In this document: one piece after another, positions 51,205-59,113 of the stretch | Numbering within the stretch: position 1 is the first letter of the stretch | Layout: each line of letters opens with the position of its first letter | NCBI RefSeq assembly: GCF_900113315.1 | Contig: NZ_FOZG01000002.1 | Span: 682,001-746,000 of the forward strand | DNA from: Sphingomonas jatrophae | GTDB lineage: Bacteria > Pseudomonadota > Alphaproteobacteria > Sphingomonadales > Sphingomonadaceae | Direction of reading: 5' to 3' | DNA length: 64,000 bases | The notes under the pieces: model-generated | What the model saw: only the letters and a program-made list of their open reading frames with translations | Databases searched by the model: none | What the model was told of the DNA's origin: nothing | Made by a program: the position numbers and the translations under genes

Positions 51205-51609
51205 TCACGCGCCCCACTCGCCCGGATCGGGATCGGGCTGGAAATCGTGCGGGTCCACGGCCGGCCTCGCTGCCCGTTCCGCCGGCGGCAAGGTCGGCGC
51301 ACCGCCGCCGAACCGCACCCGGATCGCCGCCGCCCCGTCCAGCGCCTGCTGGAACACCGCGACGCACGTCTCCCCCGCCGCCAGCTTGCCGCCGATCCAG
51401 CCGCACCGCTCGGCGCTCAGATAGCCGATCTGGATGCCGCGGCTGCTGTAGACGGCCACCGCCTGCGGATCGTGCCGGTTGCGCGGCTCCCGCCGCAGCT
51501 CCACCGGCTCGCCCGGCTGCGACATGGCGACCTCGAACGCGCGATTGCCCGGCCCCGCATTGTCATAGGGCACGCCGACGACGATCAGGCTGAGTTCGAG
51601 CGCGGTCAT
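51205..51609 (-). CDS. HIRAN-domain protein
   Basis: A 134-residue protein made mostly of one HIRAN domain: LIVVGVPYDN at the start, PVELRREPRNRHDPQAVAV in the middle and GIQIGYLSAERCGWIGG after it. In eukaryotic HLTF/Rad5 the HIRAN domain binds 3' single-stranded DNA ends, and stand-alone bacterial versions are thought to bind DNA or damaged ends. The last 25 residues are an acidic Pro/Asp tail. ATG 51609 lies 24 bases after the end of tRNA-Tyr and the gene ends 67 bases before tRNA-Gly, all on one strand. Confidence 0.82.
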   Translation of the reverse strand: MTALELSLIVVGVPYDNAGPGNRAFEVAMSQPGEPVELRREPRNRHDPQAVAVYSSRGIQIGYLSAERCGWIGGKLAAGETCVAVFQQALDGAAAIRVRFGGGAPTLPPAERAARPAVDPHDFQPDPDPGEWGA

Positions 51610-51632
51610 GGAGTGGATCGCTTCGCGCGGGG

Positions 51633-51719
51633 TGGTGGGCAGGGCTGGATTCGAACCAGCGTACGGGAGACCCGGGCAGATTTACAGTCTGCTGCCTTTA
51701 ACCACTCGGCCACCTACCC
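51633..51719 (-). tRNA. tRNA-Tyr(GTA)
   Basis: On the minus strand the acceptor GGGTAGG pairs with CCTGCCC (one T-G pair), followed by discriminator A and encoded CCA. The anticodon stem GCAGA/TCTGC closes the loop CTGTAAA with anticodon GTA, a long variable arm (CCCGGGTCTCCCGTAC) is present, and the T-loop is GTTCGAAT. All are typical of tRNA-Tyr. Its wobble G is a target of Tgt. Confidence 0.97.
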
Positions 51720-51744
51720 AGGCGCCCGCGCGAAGCGAGGCGCG

Positions 51745-51773
51745 TCCATGGCGAACGAGGGCTTGGCTGTCAA
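51745..51773 (-). promoter_or_regulatory. Candidate promoter of tRNA-Tyr
   Basis: A perfect TTGACA (51773-51768 on the minus strand) is followed after 17 bases by CATGGA (51750-51745), a poor -10 match. The tRNA would start about 26 bases downstream of the -10 element. Alphaproteobacterial stable-RNA promoters often have a good -35 and a weak -10, which is why this is listed. Confidence 0.4.
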
Positions 51774-51828
51774 CGCCGCCTCGCCCTATTGGCGGCACAT
51801 GATCCACTTCCACGCACGCCGCCGCTGA
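51748..51828 (+). CDS. Possible 26-residue leader peptide coupled to rlmB
   Basis: ATG 51748 has GAGG seven bases upstream, and the frame runs 26 codons to TGA 51826-51828, which overlaps the rlmB ATG as TGATG. The predicted peptide ends in a basic, His-rich run (RHMIHFHARRR). rlmB itself has no ribosome binding site, so reinitiation after this frame would explain its translation. The frame is continuous with non-coding sequence further upstream, so chance is possible. Confidence 0.35.
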   Translation: MANEGLAVNAASPYWRHMIHFHARRR

Positions 51829-52571
51829 TGGCCCGCGGTCATCGTCCCTCGCAGCCGGCCTCCGGCAGGCCCCGTTTCTGGGGCCGTCACGCGGTCAGTG
51901 CGGCGCTCGCCAACCCCGAGCGGGTCGTGCGCCGCGTCTGGGCGACGCAGGAGGCGCTCGCCGCCGTCAGCATCGATCCGGCGATCACGGTCACCCGCGC
52001 GGAGGTTGCCGATCTCGGCCGGCTGGTGCCCGGCGACGCGCCGCACCAGGGCATCGTCATCGAGGTGGAGCCGCTGCCCGATCGCTTCCTCGACGAGCTG
52101 CTGGGCGAGGATGCGGACGCCCGCCGCCCGCTGCTCGTGCTCGATCAGGTGACCGATCCGCACAATGTCGGCGCGATCCTGCGCTCGGCCGCGGCGTTCA
52201 ACGCGCTCGGCATCGTCACGCAGGATCGTCACGCCCCGCCCGAATCGGGGGCGCTGGCACGCGCCGCCTCGGGCGCGCTCGAGGTGGTGCCGTGGGTGCG
52301 CGTGGTGAACCTCGCCCGCGCGCTGGACGAGATTGCCGATGCCGGCTTCTGGCGGATCGGCCTCACCGGCCATGCCTCGCGGACGCTGGGCGAGGCGCTC
52401 GGCCAGGCGAAGGTCGCGCTGGTGCTGGGCGCCGAGGGCGAGGGCATGCGCCAGAATACCGAGGCGCATTGCGACGAGCTGGCGCGCCTGCCGATCAGCG
52501 CCAATGCCGAAAGCCTGAACGTGTCCAACGCCGCCGCGGTCGCGCTCTACGCGACGGCGGTGCGCGGCTGA
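51828..52571 (+). CDS. rlmB: 23S rRNA (guanosine-2'-O-) methyltransferase RlmB/TrmH family
   Basis: A 247-residue SpoU/TrmH-family 2'-O-methyltransferase. The N-terminal substrate-binding part starts RFWGRHAVSAALAN, and the SPOUT domain shows motif 1 VLDQVTDPHNVGAILRSAAAF, motif 2 LVLGAEGEGMR and motif 3 PISANAESLNVSNAAAVALY. The GRHAV start is typical of RlmB, which methylates G2251 of 23S rRNA; another TrmH-group RNA target cannot be excluded. It is divergent from tRNA-Tyr, and its translation may depend on the upstream short frame. Confidence 0.9.
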   Translation: MARGHRPSQPASGRPRFWGRHAVSAALANPERVVRRVWATQEALAAVSIDPAITVTRAEVADLGRLVPGDAPHQGIVIEVEPLPDRFLDELLGEDADARRPLLVLDQVTDPHNVGAILRSAAAFNALGIVTQDRHAPPESGALARAASGALEVVPWVRVVNLARALDEIADAGFWRIGLTGHASRTLGEALGQAKVALVLGAEGEGMRQNTEAHCDELARLPISANAESLNVSNAAAVALYATAVRG

Positions 52572-52611
52572 CGCGGCGTCATGGCCCGGCGCTCGGCCGG
52601 GCCGTGGCGGC

Positions 52612-52929
52612 TCAATCCTCTTCGGCGATCCGCACGCGCAGGCCGTCGAGCGCGTCGGACATCATCACCTGGCACGACAGGCGCGAGGTCGCGTCGCGGT
52701 GGTCGGAGCTGTCCAGCAGGTCGCTCTCGTCCTCGCTCATCGCCGGCAGCTTGTCGACGAAAGCCGGATCAATGTGGACGTGGCAGGTCGCGCAGGAGCA
52801 GCAGCCGCCGCACAGCGCCAGCAGTTCGTCGATGCCGCCGTCGCGAATCACTTCCATGACCGACAGGCCGGCATCCGCTTCGAGCGTGCGCTCCTCGCCC
52901 TCGCGCGTGGTGACGATCAGCTGCGGCAT
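52612..52929 (-). CDS. 2Fe-2S ferredoxin
   Basis: A 105-residue adrenodoxin-type ferredoxin. The cluster ligands are Cys40, Cys46, Cys49 ([16 protein letters not shown]) and Cys86 (SRLSCQVMM), in the C-x5-C-x2-C spacing of vertebrate-type and ISC-type ferredoxins. It passes single electrons to a redox partner such as a P450 or a cluster-assembly enzyme; no partner gene is adjacent. ATG 52929 follows GGAGGA. It is convergent with rlmB and divergent from the glycosylase gene. Confidence 0.92.
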   Translation of the reverse strand: MPQLIVTTREGEERTLEADAGLSVMEVIRDGGIDELLALCGGCCSCATCHVHIDPAFVDKLPAMSEDESDLLDSSDHRDATSRLSCQVMMSDALDGLRVRIAEED

Positions 52930-52999
52930 GTAGAAGGCTCCTCCGAAGACGTTGCTGCGGCTATGTCGGGCAGCCAAGCGCAAATCAAGGCATGCACTC

Positions 53000-53626
53000 A
53001 TGGGTCTCCCCGCCGAACTCCTCCGGGCGCATCTCGATCTGCTTGCCGAACGCGATCCGGCGATCGGCCGCACGCTGGCGCGCGTCGGTTATCCGGAACC
53101 CCGCATCCGCGCGCGCGGGCACCAGACGCTGCTGCGCACGATCGTCGGCCAGCAGGTCAGCGTCGCCTCGGCCAATGCGATCTGGGGCCGGCTGGAGGCG
53201 CTGTTCGGCGCGGACATGCCGCTCGACGCCATCGCCGCCACGGACGATGCCACGCTGCGCACCGCGGGCCTCTCCCGCCAGAAGGCGGCCTATGCCCGCA
53301 GCCTCGCCGACGAGGTGCTGTCCGGCCGGCTCGATCTGGCGGCGCTGCCCGAGGAGGATGAGGCGGCGATCGCCCGGCTGGTGGCGGTGAACGGCATCGG
53401 CCGCTGGTCGGCGGAGATCTACCTGCTGTTCGCCGAGGGGCGGCCCGACATCTGGCCGGCGGGCGATCTCGCCGTGCAGGTGGAGGTCGGCCGGATGCTC
53501 GGCCTCGACGCGCGCCCAGCCGAGCGCGCCACGCGCACGCTGGCGGAGAATTGGCGGCCCTATCGCGGCGCGGCGGCGATCTTCGCCTGGCACAGCTACA
53601 TGGCCGGCACCGCCTCCGCGATCTGA
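53000..53626 (+). CDS. AlkA-type DNA-3-methyladenine glycosylase
   Basis: A 208-residue HhH-GPD base-excision glycosylase. [21 protein letters not shown] marks the family core (residues 42-62), the helix-hairpin-helix [15 protein letters not shown] is at 130-144, and the catalytic Asp156 lies in WPAGDLAVQ. It should remove alkylated purines such as 3-methyladenine from DNA. It lacks the N-terminal beta domain of E. coli AlkA, as many short bacterial homologues do. ATG 53000 has AAGG upstream. Confidence 0.9.
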   Translation: MGLPAELLRAHLDLLAERDPAIGRTLARVGYPEPRIRARGHQTLLRTIVGQQVSVASANAIWGRLEALFGADMPLDAIAATDDATLRTAGLSRQKAAYARSLADEVLSGRLDLAALPEEDEAAIARLVAVNGIGRWSAEIYLLFAEGRPDIWPAGDLAVQVEVGRMLGLDARPAERATRTLAENWRPYRGAAAIFAWHSYMAGTASAI

Positions 53627-53664
53627 TGCGCCGGCATTGGAGAAAGGACCGGAATGGGGCACGC

Positions 53665-53679
53665 TTAACGCGTTTCTAA
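53665..53679 (+). promoter_or_regulatory. Near-consensus CtrA box
   Basis: TTAA (53665-53668), seven bases, then CTAA (53676-53679) followed by C matches the alphaproteobacterial CtrA site TTAA-N7-TTAAC in all but one position. It lies 25 bases before the diguanylate cyclase start. A single short site can occur by chance, but TTAA is rare in this GC-rich window. Confidence 0.35.
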
Positions 53680-53703
53680 CCGCCCTGTCCGTAGCGTCAG
53701 GGG

Positions 53704-55248
53704 GTGACGCCGCTCCCGCCATCCGAACACGCGCTGCCGCCGGGCGCGGGCGATCCCCTGCGCACCTTTGGCGGCATGTTCCGCGATGCGGCGCTGGAAA
53801 CGGCCTTCGAGCAGGACCGCGCGCCCGAAAGCGTCCGGCATGCGCGCGGGCTGCTCGGCGCAGCGGTGCTGATCAACCTGCTGTTCCTCATCAGCGATTG
53901 GCGCTTCCACGGCACGCCGCATTTCTGGCTGGCGCTGTCCGCCCGCCTGGTCGTGGTCGCATGGGCAGCCACCGCCTTGCTGCTCGTCACGCGCCTGCGC
54001 AGCGCCGCCGTCCTGCACCGCGTGCTGGTCGCCTGGATGATCGGCAATGCGCTGCCCGTCGGCCTGCTCGTCACGTCGGGCAGCGAGATCGCGCTGGTGA
54101 TCGCCTTCCTGCTGCCCGCCATCTACTATCTCTGCGTGCCCGTCCGCTTCGGCTGGACGCTCGGCTGCGGCGTGTTCGCCTCGGCGGCGATGCTGGCGGG
54201 GCTCGCATCGAGCGACCTGCCCCGCGGCAACGGCATCGGCATCCTGCTCGCCATGATGATGGCCAATGTCGCGCTCGCGCTCACCGTCACGCGCGCCAAC
54301 CGGATGAGCCGCACCGCCTGGCTCGCCGCGCGCACCGAATCCGGCCTGCGTGCCGCGCTCGATCGCAGCCGCGCGCAGCTTCAGCGGCTGTTCGATGCCT
54401 GCCCCGTGCCGCTGATCCTCACCGATCGCGCCAGCGGCAGCCTCATCCGGATGAGCGACAGCTGCGCCGCGCTGATCGGCTCCGCCCCGTCGAGCGCGCT
54501 GGCCGGACCCGGCCCGGCCGATCCCGCGGCCGAGCGGCTCGCCCGTACGCTGGGGGCGGATGCCGGTGCGACCGATTACGAGGTGCAGCTCGCCACGGCC
54601 GATCGCGGCGACCGCACCCTGCTGGTCCACGCCGCGGCACTGGAGGTGGACGGGCGCGACGTTGTGCTCGCGGGCCTGGTCGACATCACGCGCCGCAAGG
54701 CGGAGCAGACCAGCCTCGAACGCCTCGCCTCGACCGACGCGCTGACCGGCCTGCGCAACCGGCTGAGCTTCTTCGCCGCCGCCCGCGCCGAAATGCTGCG
54801 CGCCACGCGCACCCGCCAGCCGCTCGCCTTGCTGATGGTCGATCTCGATCACTTCAAGGCGATCAACGACAGCCGCGGCCACAGTGCCGGCGATGCCGCG
54901 CTGCGCGCGTTCGGCGCGCTGTGCACGCGCACGCTGGATCCCGGCGCGGTGATCGGGCGGCTGGGCGGCGAGGAGTTCGGCGTGCTCCTGCGGAGCGAGT
55001 CGTCGGATGCGGCGGCCGGCGCCGAGTCGCTCCGCGCCGCCACCGCCGCGCTCCGCATCGGACTGGCGCAGGGCCCGCCGCTCGCGCTCACCGTCAGCAT
55101 CGGCATCGCCGCCGTATCGCCCAACGACCGCGACATCGACGCCGCCCTCGCCCGCGCCGATCTCGCCCTCTACGCCGCCAAGCATGGCGGCCGGAACCGT
55201 GTCGTCGCCGAGCAGGCCGACGCGGCACGCATGGCGCGGACGGGCTGA
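53704..55248 (+). CDS. Membrane-bound diguanylate cyclase (PAS-GGDEF)
   Basis: A 514-residue protein that should make cyclic di-GMP from two GTP. Six hydrophobic segments span about residues 49-200, a PAS-like domain follows (about 222-330), then the GGDEF domain (345-500) with the active site GGEEF at 421-425 and the upstream LMVDLDHFKAINDSRGH metal motif. The position of the canonical inhibitory RxxD site, five residues before GGEEF, is not conserved, so product inhibition may be absent. The start is taken as GTG 53704; ATG 53776 would drop 24 residues. Confidence 0.88.
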   Translation: MTPLPPSEHALPPGAGDPLRTFGGMFRDAALETAFEQDRAPESVRHARGLLGAAVLINLLFLISDWRFHGTPHFWLALSARLVVVAWAATALLLVTRLRSAAVLHRVLVAWMIGNALPVGLLVTSGSEIALVIAFLLPAIYYLCVPVRFGWTLGCGVFASAAMLAGLASSDLPRGNGIGILLAMMMANVALALTVTRANRMSRTAWLAARTESGLRAALDRSRAQLQRLFDACPVPLILTDRASGSLIRMSDSCAALIGSAPSSALAGPGPADPAAERLARTLGADAGATDYEVQLATADRGDRTLLVHAAALEVDGRDVVLAGLVDITRRKAEQTSLERLASTDALTGLRNRLSFFAAARAEMLRATRTRQPLALLMVDLDHFKAINDSRGHSAGDAALRAFGALCTRTLDPGAVIGRLGGEEFGVLLRSESSDAAAGAESLRAATAALRIGLAQGPPLALTVSIGIAAVSPNDRDIDAALARADLALYAAKHGGRNRVVAEQADAARMARTG

Positions 55249-55261
55249 GCCGCCCCCGGTC

Positions 55262-56374
55262 TCACTCCACCCCGTGGCCGCGCGCCAGATAATCGGCGCT
55301 CTGCATCTCGGTCAGCCGGCTCACCGTCCGCTCGAACTCGAACGCGCCGTCCCCTTCCGGATACAGCTTCTCCGGGCTCGCATCGGCAGCGGCGAGCAGC
55401 TTCACCCCATGTTCGTAGAGCGCGTCGATCAGCACCTTGAAGCGCGCCGCCTCGTTGCGCTTCTCCGGCCCCAGCACGGGGATGCCGACGATGATCACCG
55501 TGTGGTAATGCCGCGCGATGGCGAGGTAGTCGGGCGCGCCGCGCGCCTCGCCGCACAGCCGCTTGAACGAGAAGACGGCAACGCCCTTCACCGCTTTCGG
55601 CACATGCATGTGGCGGTTGTCGGAGATGCGCAGCTCCTCCGCCGGCACGTGCGCGGCATCCTCCACCGGGAAGTCGGTCAGGCGATAGAAAGCCCGGCTC
55701 AGCGCCTGCGTCGCCTGCGGGCCGTTCGGCACATACCAGGTGGGAAAGCCGCCCAGCCGTGCCATGCGGTAATCGGTCGCGCCGTTGAGCGGGATCACCT
55801 CCAGCCGTTCCTCGATCAGCGCGATGAAGGGCAGGAACAGCTGACGGTTCAGCCCGTCCTTGTAGAGATCGGACGGCGGCCGGTTGGAGGTGGTGACGAC
55901 GACGACACCCTTGTCGACGATCAGCCCGGTGAACAGGCGCGACAGGATGGCGGCATCCGCCATGTTGTTCACCACCATCTCGTCGAAGGCGAGCAGGCGC
56001 GCCTCCGCGGCGATGGCGTCGACGACGGGCGGGATCGGGTCGCCCGCCTCCTTCTTGCGCTCCTCCGCCAGCCGCGCATGCACCTCCAGCATGAATTCGT
56101 GGAAGTGGACGCGGCGCTTGGGCGTGACCGGCGCATTGGCGAAGAACAGGTCCATCAGCATGGACTTGCCGCGCCCCACCCCGCCCCACAGGTACAGGCC
56201 CTTGGGCGGCTCGGGCGTGCGCCGCAGCATCCGCCACAGCACCGATCCCTTGTTCGGCATCGCCGCCAGCGCATCCGCCAGCCCGGCCAGCCGCCGCACC
56301 GTCTTCGCCTGATCGGGATCGGGCCTCAGCTGCCCCTCGGCGACGAGCTGGTCGTAGCGGTCGATCAGGCTCAT
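55262..56374 (-). CDS. zapE: Cell division protein ZapE (AFG1-like ATPase)
   Basis: A 370-residue AFG1/ZapE-family P-loop ATPase, which in E. coli binds the FtsZ ring and in mitochondria helps membrane protein turnover. The Walker A motif GGVGRGKS is at residues 64-71, Walker B is ARLLAFDEMVV near 130, and TTSNRPPSDLYKDGLNRQLF (near 165-184) is the family's sensor region. ATG 56374 overlaps the thioesterase stop by four bases (ATGA). It is the last gene of the sdhB transcript and converges with the diguanylate cyclase 13 bases away. Confidence 0.92.
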   Translation of the reverse strand: MSLIDRYDQLVAEGQLRPDPDQAKTVRRLAGLADALAAMPNKGSVLWRMLRRTPEPPKGLYLWGGVGRGKSMLMDLFFANAPVTPKRRVHFHEFMLEVHARLAEERKKEAGDPIPPVVDAIAAEARLLAFDEMVVNNMADAAILSRLFTGLIVDKGVVVVTTSNRPPSDLYKDGLNRQLFLPFIALIEERLEVIPLNGATDYRMARLGGFPTWYVPNGPQATQALSRAFYRLTDFPVEDAAHVPAEELRISDNRHMHVPKAVKGVAVFSFKRLCGEARGAPDYLAIARHYHTVIIVGIPVLGPEKRNEAARFKVLIDALYEHGVKLLAAADASPEKLYPEGDGAFEFERTVSRLTEMQSADYLARGHGVE

Positions 56375-56811
56375 GTCCGCGGGCTGCCCTTGCGCACGGT
56401 GGCGGTGAAGCTGGCGCAGGGCGTGTCGACGCCCTCCTGCGTCACCAGCCCGCGCATGAACAGCAGGCGGCCCGTCTCGCGCAGGATCTCCGTCGCGCAC
56501 TCGATCGGTGCGTGCACCGACATGGCGCTCATGAACTGCACCGAACAGTCGACCGTGGTGGCGTGAGTGACATGCGGCACGCCGCAGACGTCCGCCGTCG
56601 CGAACAGCGCCACGTCGACCAGCGTCATCACCGCACCGCCGTGAAAGCCGCCATGCAAATTGGCGTGGACCGAGCCCGGCACGATCCGCACGCGGGCGCC
56701 ACGCGGCGGCTCCGGCCGCACCTGCAACGGGCCCAGCACCGAGTTGAAGCTGTCCGGCTGCTGCAGCGCCCAGATCGTCCAGCCGGGCGAGGTCGCCGCC
56801 GCCCCGCTCAC
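56371..56811 (-). CDS. PaaI-family hotdog thioesterase
   Basis: A 146-residue acyl-CoA thioesterase of the hotdog fold. The motif [22 protein letters not shown] (about residues 49-70) carries the HGG turn, and [11 protein letters not shown] and [11 protein letters not shown] follow as in PaaI-like proteins. It should hydrolyse short or aromatic acyl-CoA esters; the substrate is unknown. The start is GTG 56811, which overlaps the sdhB stop as GTGA, and the stop overlaps the zapE start, so three genes are translationally chained. Confidence 0.85.
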   Translation of the reverse strand: MSGAAATSPGWTIWALQQPDSFNSVLGPLQVRPEPPRGARVRIVPGSVHANLHGGFHGGAVMTLVDVALFATADVCGVPHVTHATTVDCSVQFMSAMSVHAPIECATEILRETGRLLFMRGLVTQEGVDTPCASFTATVRKGSPRT

Positions 56812-57593
56812 AGCTGGCGCTCGACCTCCATCTTCTTGATCTCGGCGATCGCGCGCGCGGGGGAAAGGCCCTTGGGGCAGACGTTGGCGCAGTTCATGAT
56901 CGTGTGGCAGCGATACAGGCGGAACGGATCCTCCAGCTCGTCCAGCCGCTCACCCGTCATCTCGTCGCGGCTGTCCGCCAGCCAGCGATAGGCCTGGAGC
57001 AGGATTGCCGGACCCAGGAACTTGTCGCTGTTCCACCAGTAGCTCGGGCAGCTGGTCGAGCAGCAGGCGCACAGGATGCACTCGTAGAGGCCGTCCAGCT
57101 TGGAGCGGTCCTCGGGCGACTGGAGCCGCTCCTTGCCCGACGGCGCGGGCGTCACGGTCTGCAGCCACGGCTTGATCGAGGCATATTGCGCGTAGAAGTG
57201 CGTGAAATCGGGGACGAGATCCTTGATCACGTCCATGTGCGGCAGCGGCGTGATCCGCACCTCACCCTTGATGTCCTCGATCGCGGTCGTGCAGGCGAGG
57301 CCGTTGCGGCCGTCGATGTTCATCGAGCAGCTGCCGCAAATGCCCTCGCGGCAGGAGCGGCGGAAGGTGAGCGACGGATCCTGCTCCGACTTCATCTTGA
57401 TCAGCGCGTCGAGCACCATCGGCCCGCAGCTGTCCAGATCCACCTCGAACGTGTCGTAGCGCGGATTCTCGCCGCTGTCGGGATCGTAACGATAGACCTT
57501 GAACGCCTTGACGTTCCTGGCGTCCGCCGCCGCCTTGTGGCGCTCGCCATTCTTGCGGATGACGCTGTTCTTCGGAAGGGCGAATTCGGCCAT
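56808..57593 (-). CDS. sdhB: Succinate dehydrogenase iron-sulfur subunit
   Basis: SdhB carries electrons from the flavoprotein to the membrane quinone site in complex II. The 261-residue protein has the 2Fe-2S ligands in [13 protein letters not shown] and a later C in GLAC, and the 4Fe-4S and 3Fe-4S ligands in [16 protein letters not shown] and [20 protein letters not shown] 57593 has AGGA upstream. It is unusual that sdhB is separated from sdhA by two other genes; a promoter-like element at 57636-57663 suggests its own transcription start. Confidence 0.97.
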   Translation of the reverse strand: MAEFALPKNSVIRKNGERHKAAADARNVKAFKVYRYDPDSGENPRYDTFEVDLDSCGPMVLDALIKMKSEQDPSLTFRRSCREGICGSCSMNIDGRNGLACTTAIEDIKGEVRITPLPHMDVIKDLVPDFTHFYAQYASIKPWLQTVTPAPSGKERLQSPEDRSKLDGLYECILCACCSTSCPSYWWNSDKFLGPAILLQAYRWLADSRDEMTGERLDELEDPFRLYRCHTIMNCANVCPKGLSPARAIAEIKKMEVERQL

Positions 57594-57635
57594 GTTCGTT
57601 CCTGTCGCTCAAGCGCGCGGCGCTGCTGCACCTGC

Positions 57636-57663
57636 GATATACGCAGGGCAGCGCGCGAGCCAA
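57636..57663 (-). promoter_or_regulatory. Candidate promoter for sdhB
   Basis: On the minus strand TTGGCT (57663-57658) and TATATC (57641-57636) are separated by 16 bases, a fair match to the housekeeping consensus in an otherwise GC-rich 116-base gap. The sdhB start lies 42 bases downstream of the -10 element. Confidence 0.45.
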
Positions 57664-57709
57664 GCGCAAAGGGGCGGTTTCGCCTGCTTTTGTCCCGCTT
57701 GATCGCCGC

Positions 57710-59053
57710 TCAGGCGGCCGGCTCGCCCCCGCGGACGCCGACCGCGCGCCAGTCCAGGTTGCGCGTGACGTACATGACGCCCGCCAGCGCCGCGAACAGC
57801 AGCAGCGCGCCGATCAGCAGCGAATAGGCCTCCAGGCTCAGGAGCGCGAACAGCACCGCATAAAGGCCCGCCAGCATCGCCGCGACGAGCGCACCCCGCC
57901 GCCGGCTGCGCAGGATCGCTGTGGCATAGCTGCCGACCAGCGCGACGATGGCAAGGCTGGCCAGCAGATATGCGGGCGTGAAGCCGATCACCTCCGCCAG
58001 CGCCAGCAGCAGCACGAAGAACAGGACGAGCCCTGCGCCGACCAGCAGATAGGCCGGCCCCGGCACGCTCACGCCCGCCAGCAGATCGAACATCAGGAGC
58101 GCGACGAAGGTGAAGCCGATGAACAGGAAGCCATATTTGGTGGCGCGCGTCACCTCGTCATACAGGTCCACCGGATCGATCAGGCCGACGGTGATCTTGT
58201 CCGTCTCCGACGCGCCCTGCTCGCCGATCGACACGGTCGGCCGGTTGAGCGCGAGATTGCCGATCCGCCAGTCCGCGGAAAAACCCTCCGCGCCGACCTG
58301 GCGCCGCTCGGGCAGGAAGCCGCCGAGGAAGCTCGGATGCGGCCAGCTCGACCGCACCCGCCAGCGTGTGTCCTGCGCCACCGGCAGCAGGCTGATCGAA
58401 TCGTGCCCGCGCACCGAAAAGCCGATGTCGAAGTCGACCGTGCCGCCGGGCGCCGCGCCGAGCCGGCCGGAAAAGCCGCTGCCCGCCGTCTGCGACAGGC
58501 CCGAGCCGGGGATGAGCGGCAGGCGCCGCCCGTCCACCACGACGCGCGGCTGCGATCCGGCCAGCCCCTTGGCGCTGCTGATGCCGAGCTTCAGTTCCGT
58601 CTCGCCCAGCCGCACCGATGCGGGATCGATGTTGAGCGCCGCCAGATCGGGAAGCACGAAGCGCCCGCGCGCGCGCACCTGCGCATCGTAGATCACCGCC
58701 TGGTAGATCGATCGCCGCCTGAGCTGCGGCGCCAGCGCCACCTCCATGTCGAGCATGGCGGGTGCGATGATCAACTGCTCCTCGCGCCGTTCCTGCCGGC
58801 GCACCTCGCGGCCATTCTCGGTCGCCTGCGTCTCCACCACGCGCGTGAAGGGAATGGCGAGGAACGGCCCGCCCAGCGTCTGTGGCTCGCCCCACCCTGC
58901 CACGATCGATCCGCGCGCCGTCTGCGACTGCGATTCGCGATCGTAGACGAGCAGGTAGACGGAGAAGAGCGGCAGCGTCAGCAGCAGGCCGAGCAGCACC
59001 ACCATGCCGAACTTCCACGACGGCGTGCGCGGTCGCACCGTCTCCCCGCTCAT
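57710..59053 (-). CDS. creD: CreD family inner-membrane protein
   Basis: A 447-residue CreD homologue. One N-terminal membrane segment (about 15-40, FGMVVLLGLLLTLPLFSVYLL) is followed by a large periplasmic domain with family segments GGPFLAIPF and SSWPHPSFLGGFLP, and then five or six C-terminal membrane segments (from about residue 300, KYGFLFIGFTFVALLMFDL). CreD of E. coli and relatives is induced by carbon source or beta-lactam stress and affects envelope integrity; its biochemical role is unknown. No creBC regulators are next to it. It sits between the M24 peptidase gene and sdhB, inside the split sdh region. Confidence 0.9.
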   Translation of the reverse strand: MSGETVRPRTPSWKFGMVVLLGLLLTLPLFSVYLLVYDRESQSQTARGSIVAGWGEPQTLGGPFLAIPFTRVVETQATENGREVRRQERREEQLIIAPAMLDMEVALAPQLRRRSIYQAVIYDAQVRARGRFVLPDLAALNIDPASVRLGETELKLGISSAKGLAGSQPRVVVDGRRLPLIPGSGLSQTAGSGFSGRLGAAPGGTVDFDIGFSVRGHDSISLLPVAQDTRWRVRSSWPHPSFLGGFLPERRQVGAEGFSADWRIGNLALNRPTVSIGEQGASETDKITVGLIDPVDLYDEVTRATKYGFLFIGFTFVALLMFDLLAGVSVPGPAYLLVGAGLVLFFVLLLALAEVIGFTPAYLLASLAIVALVGSYATAILRSRRRGALVAAMLAGLYAVLFALLSLEAYSLLIGALLLFAALAGVMYVTRNLDWRAVGVRGGEPAA

Positions 59054-59113
59054 GCCTGCCAAGTCGCCCTCCCGCCGATCGGCGGCGATCAAAGCGGACG
59101 CCGCGGCGTCTGT

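Noticed and set aside
51065-51719. A genomic island attachment site at the tRNA genes
   Set aside because: No integrase gene or direct repeat of a tRNA 3' end was seen nearby; only one short gene lies between the tRNAs.
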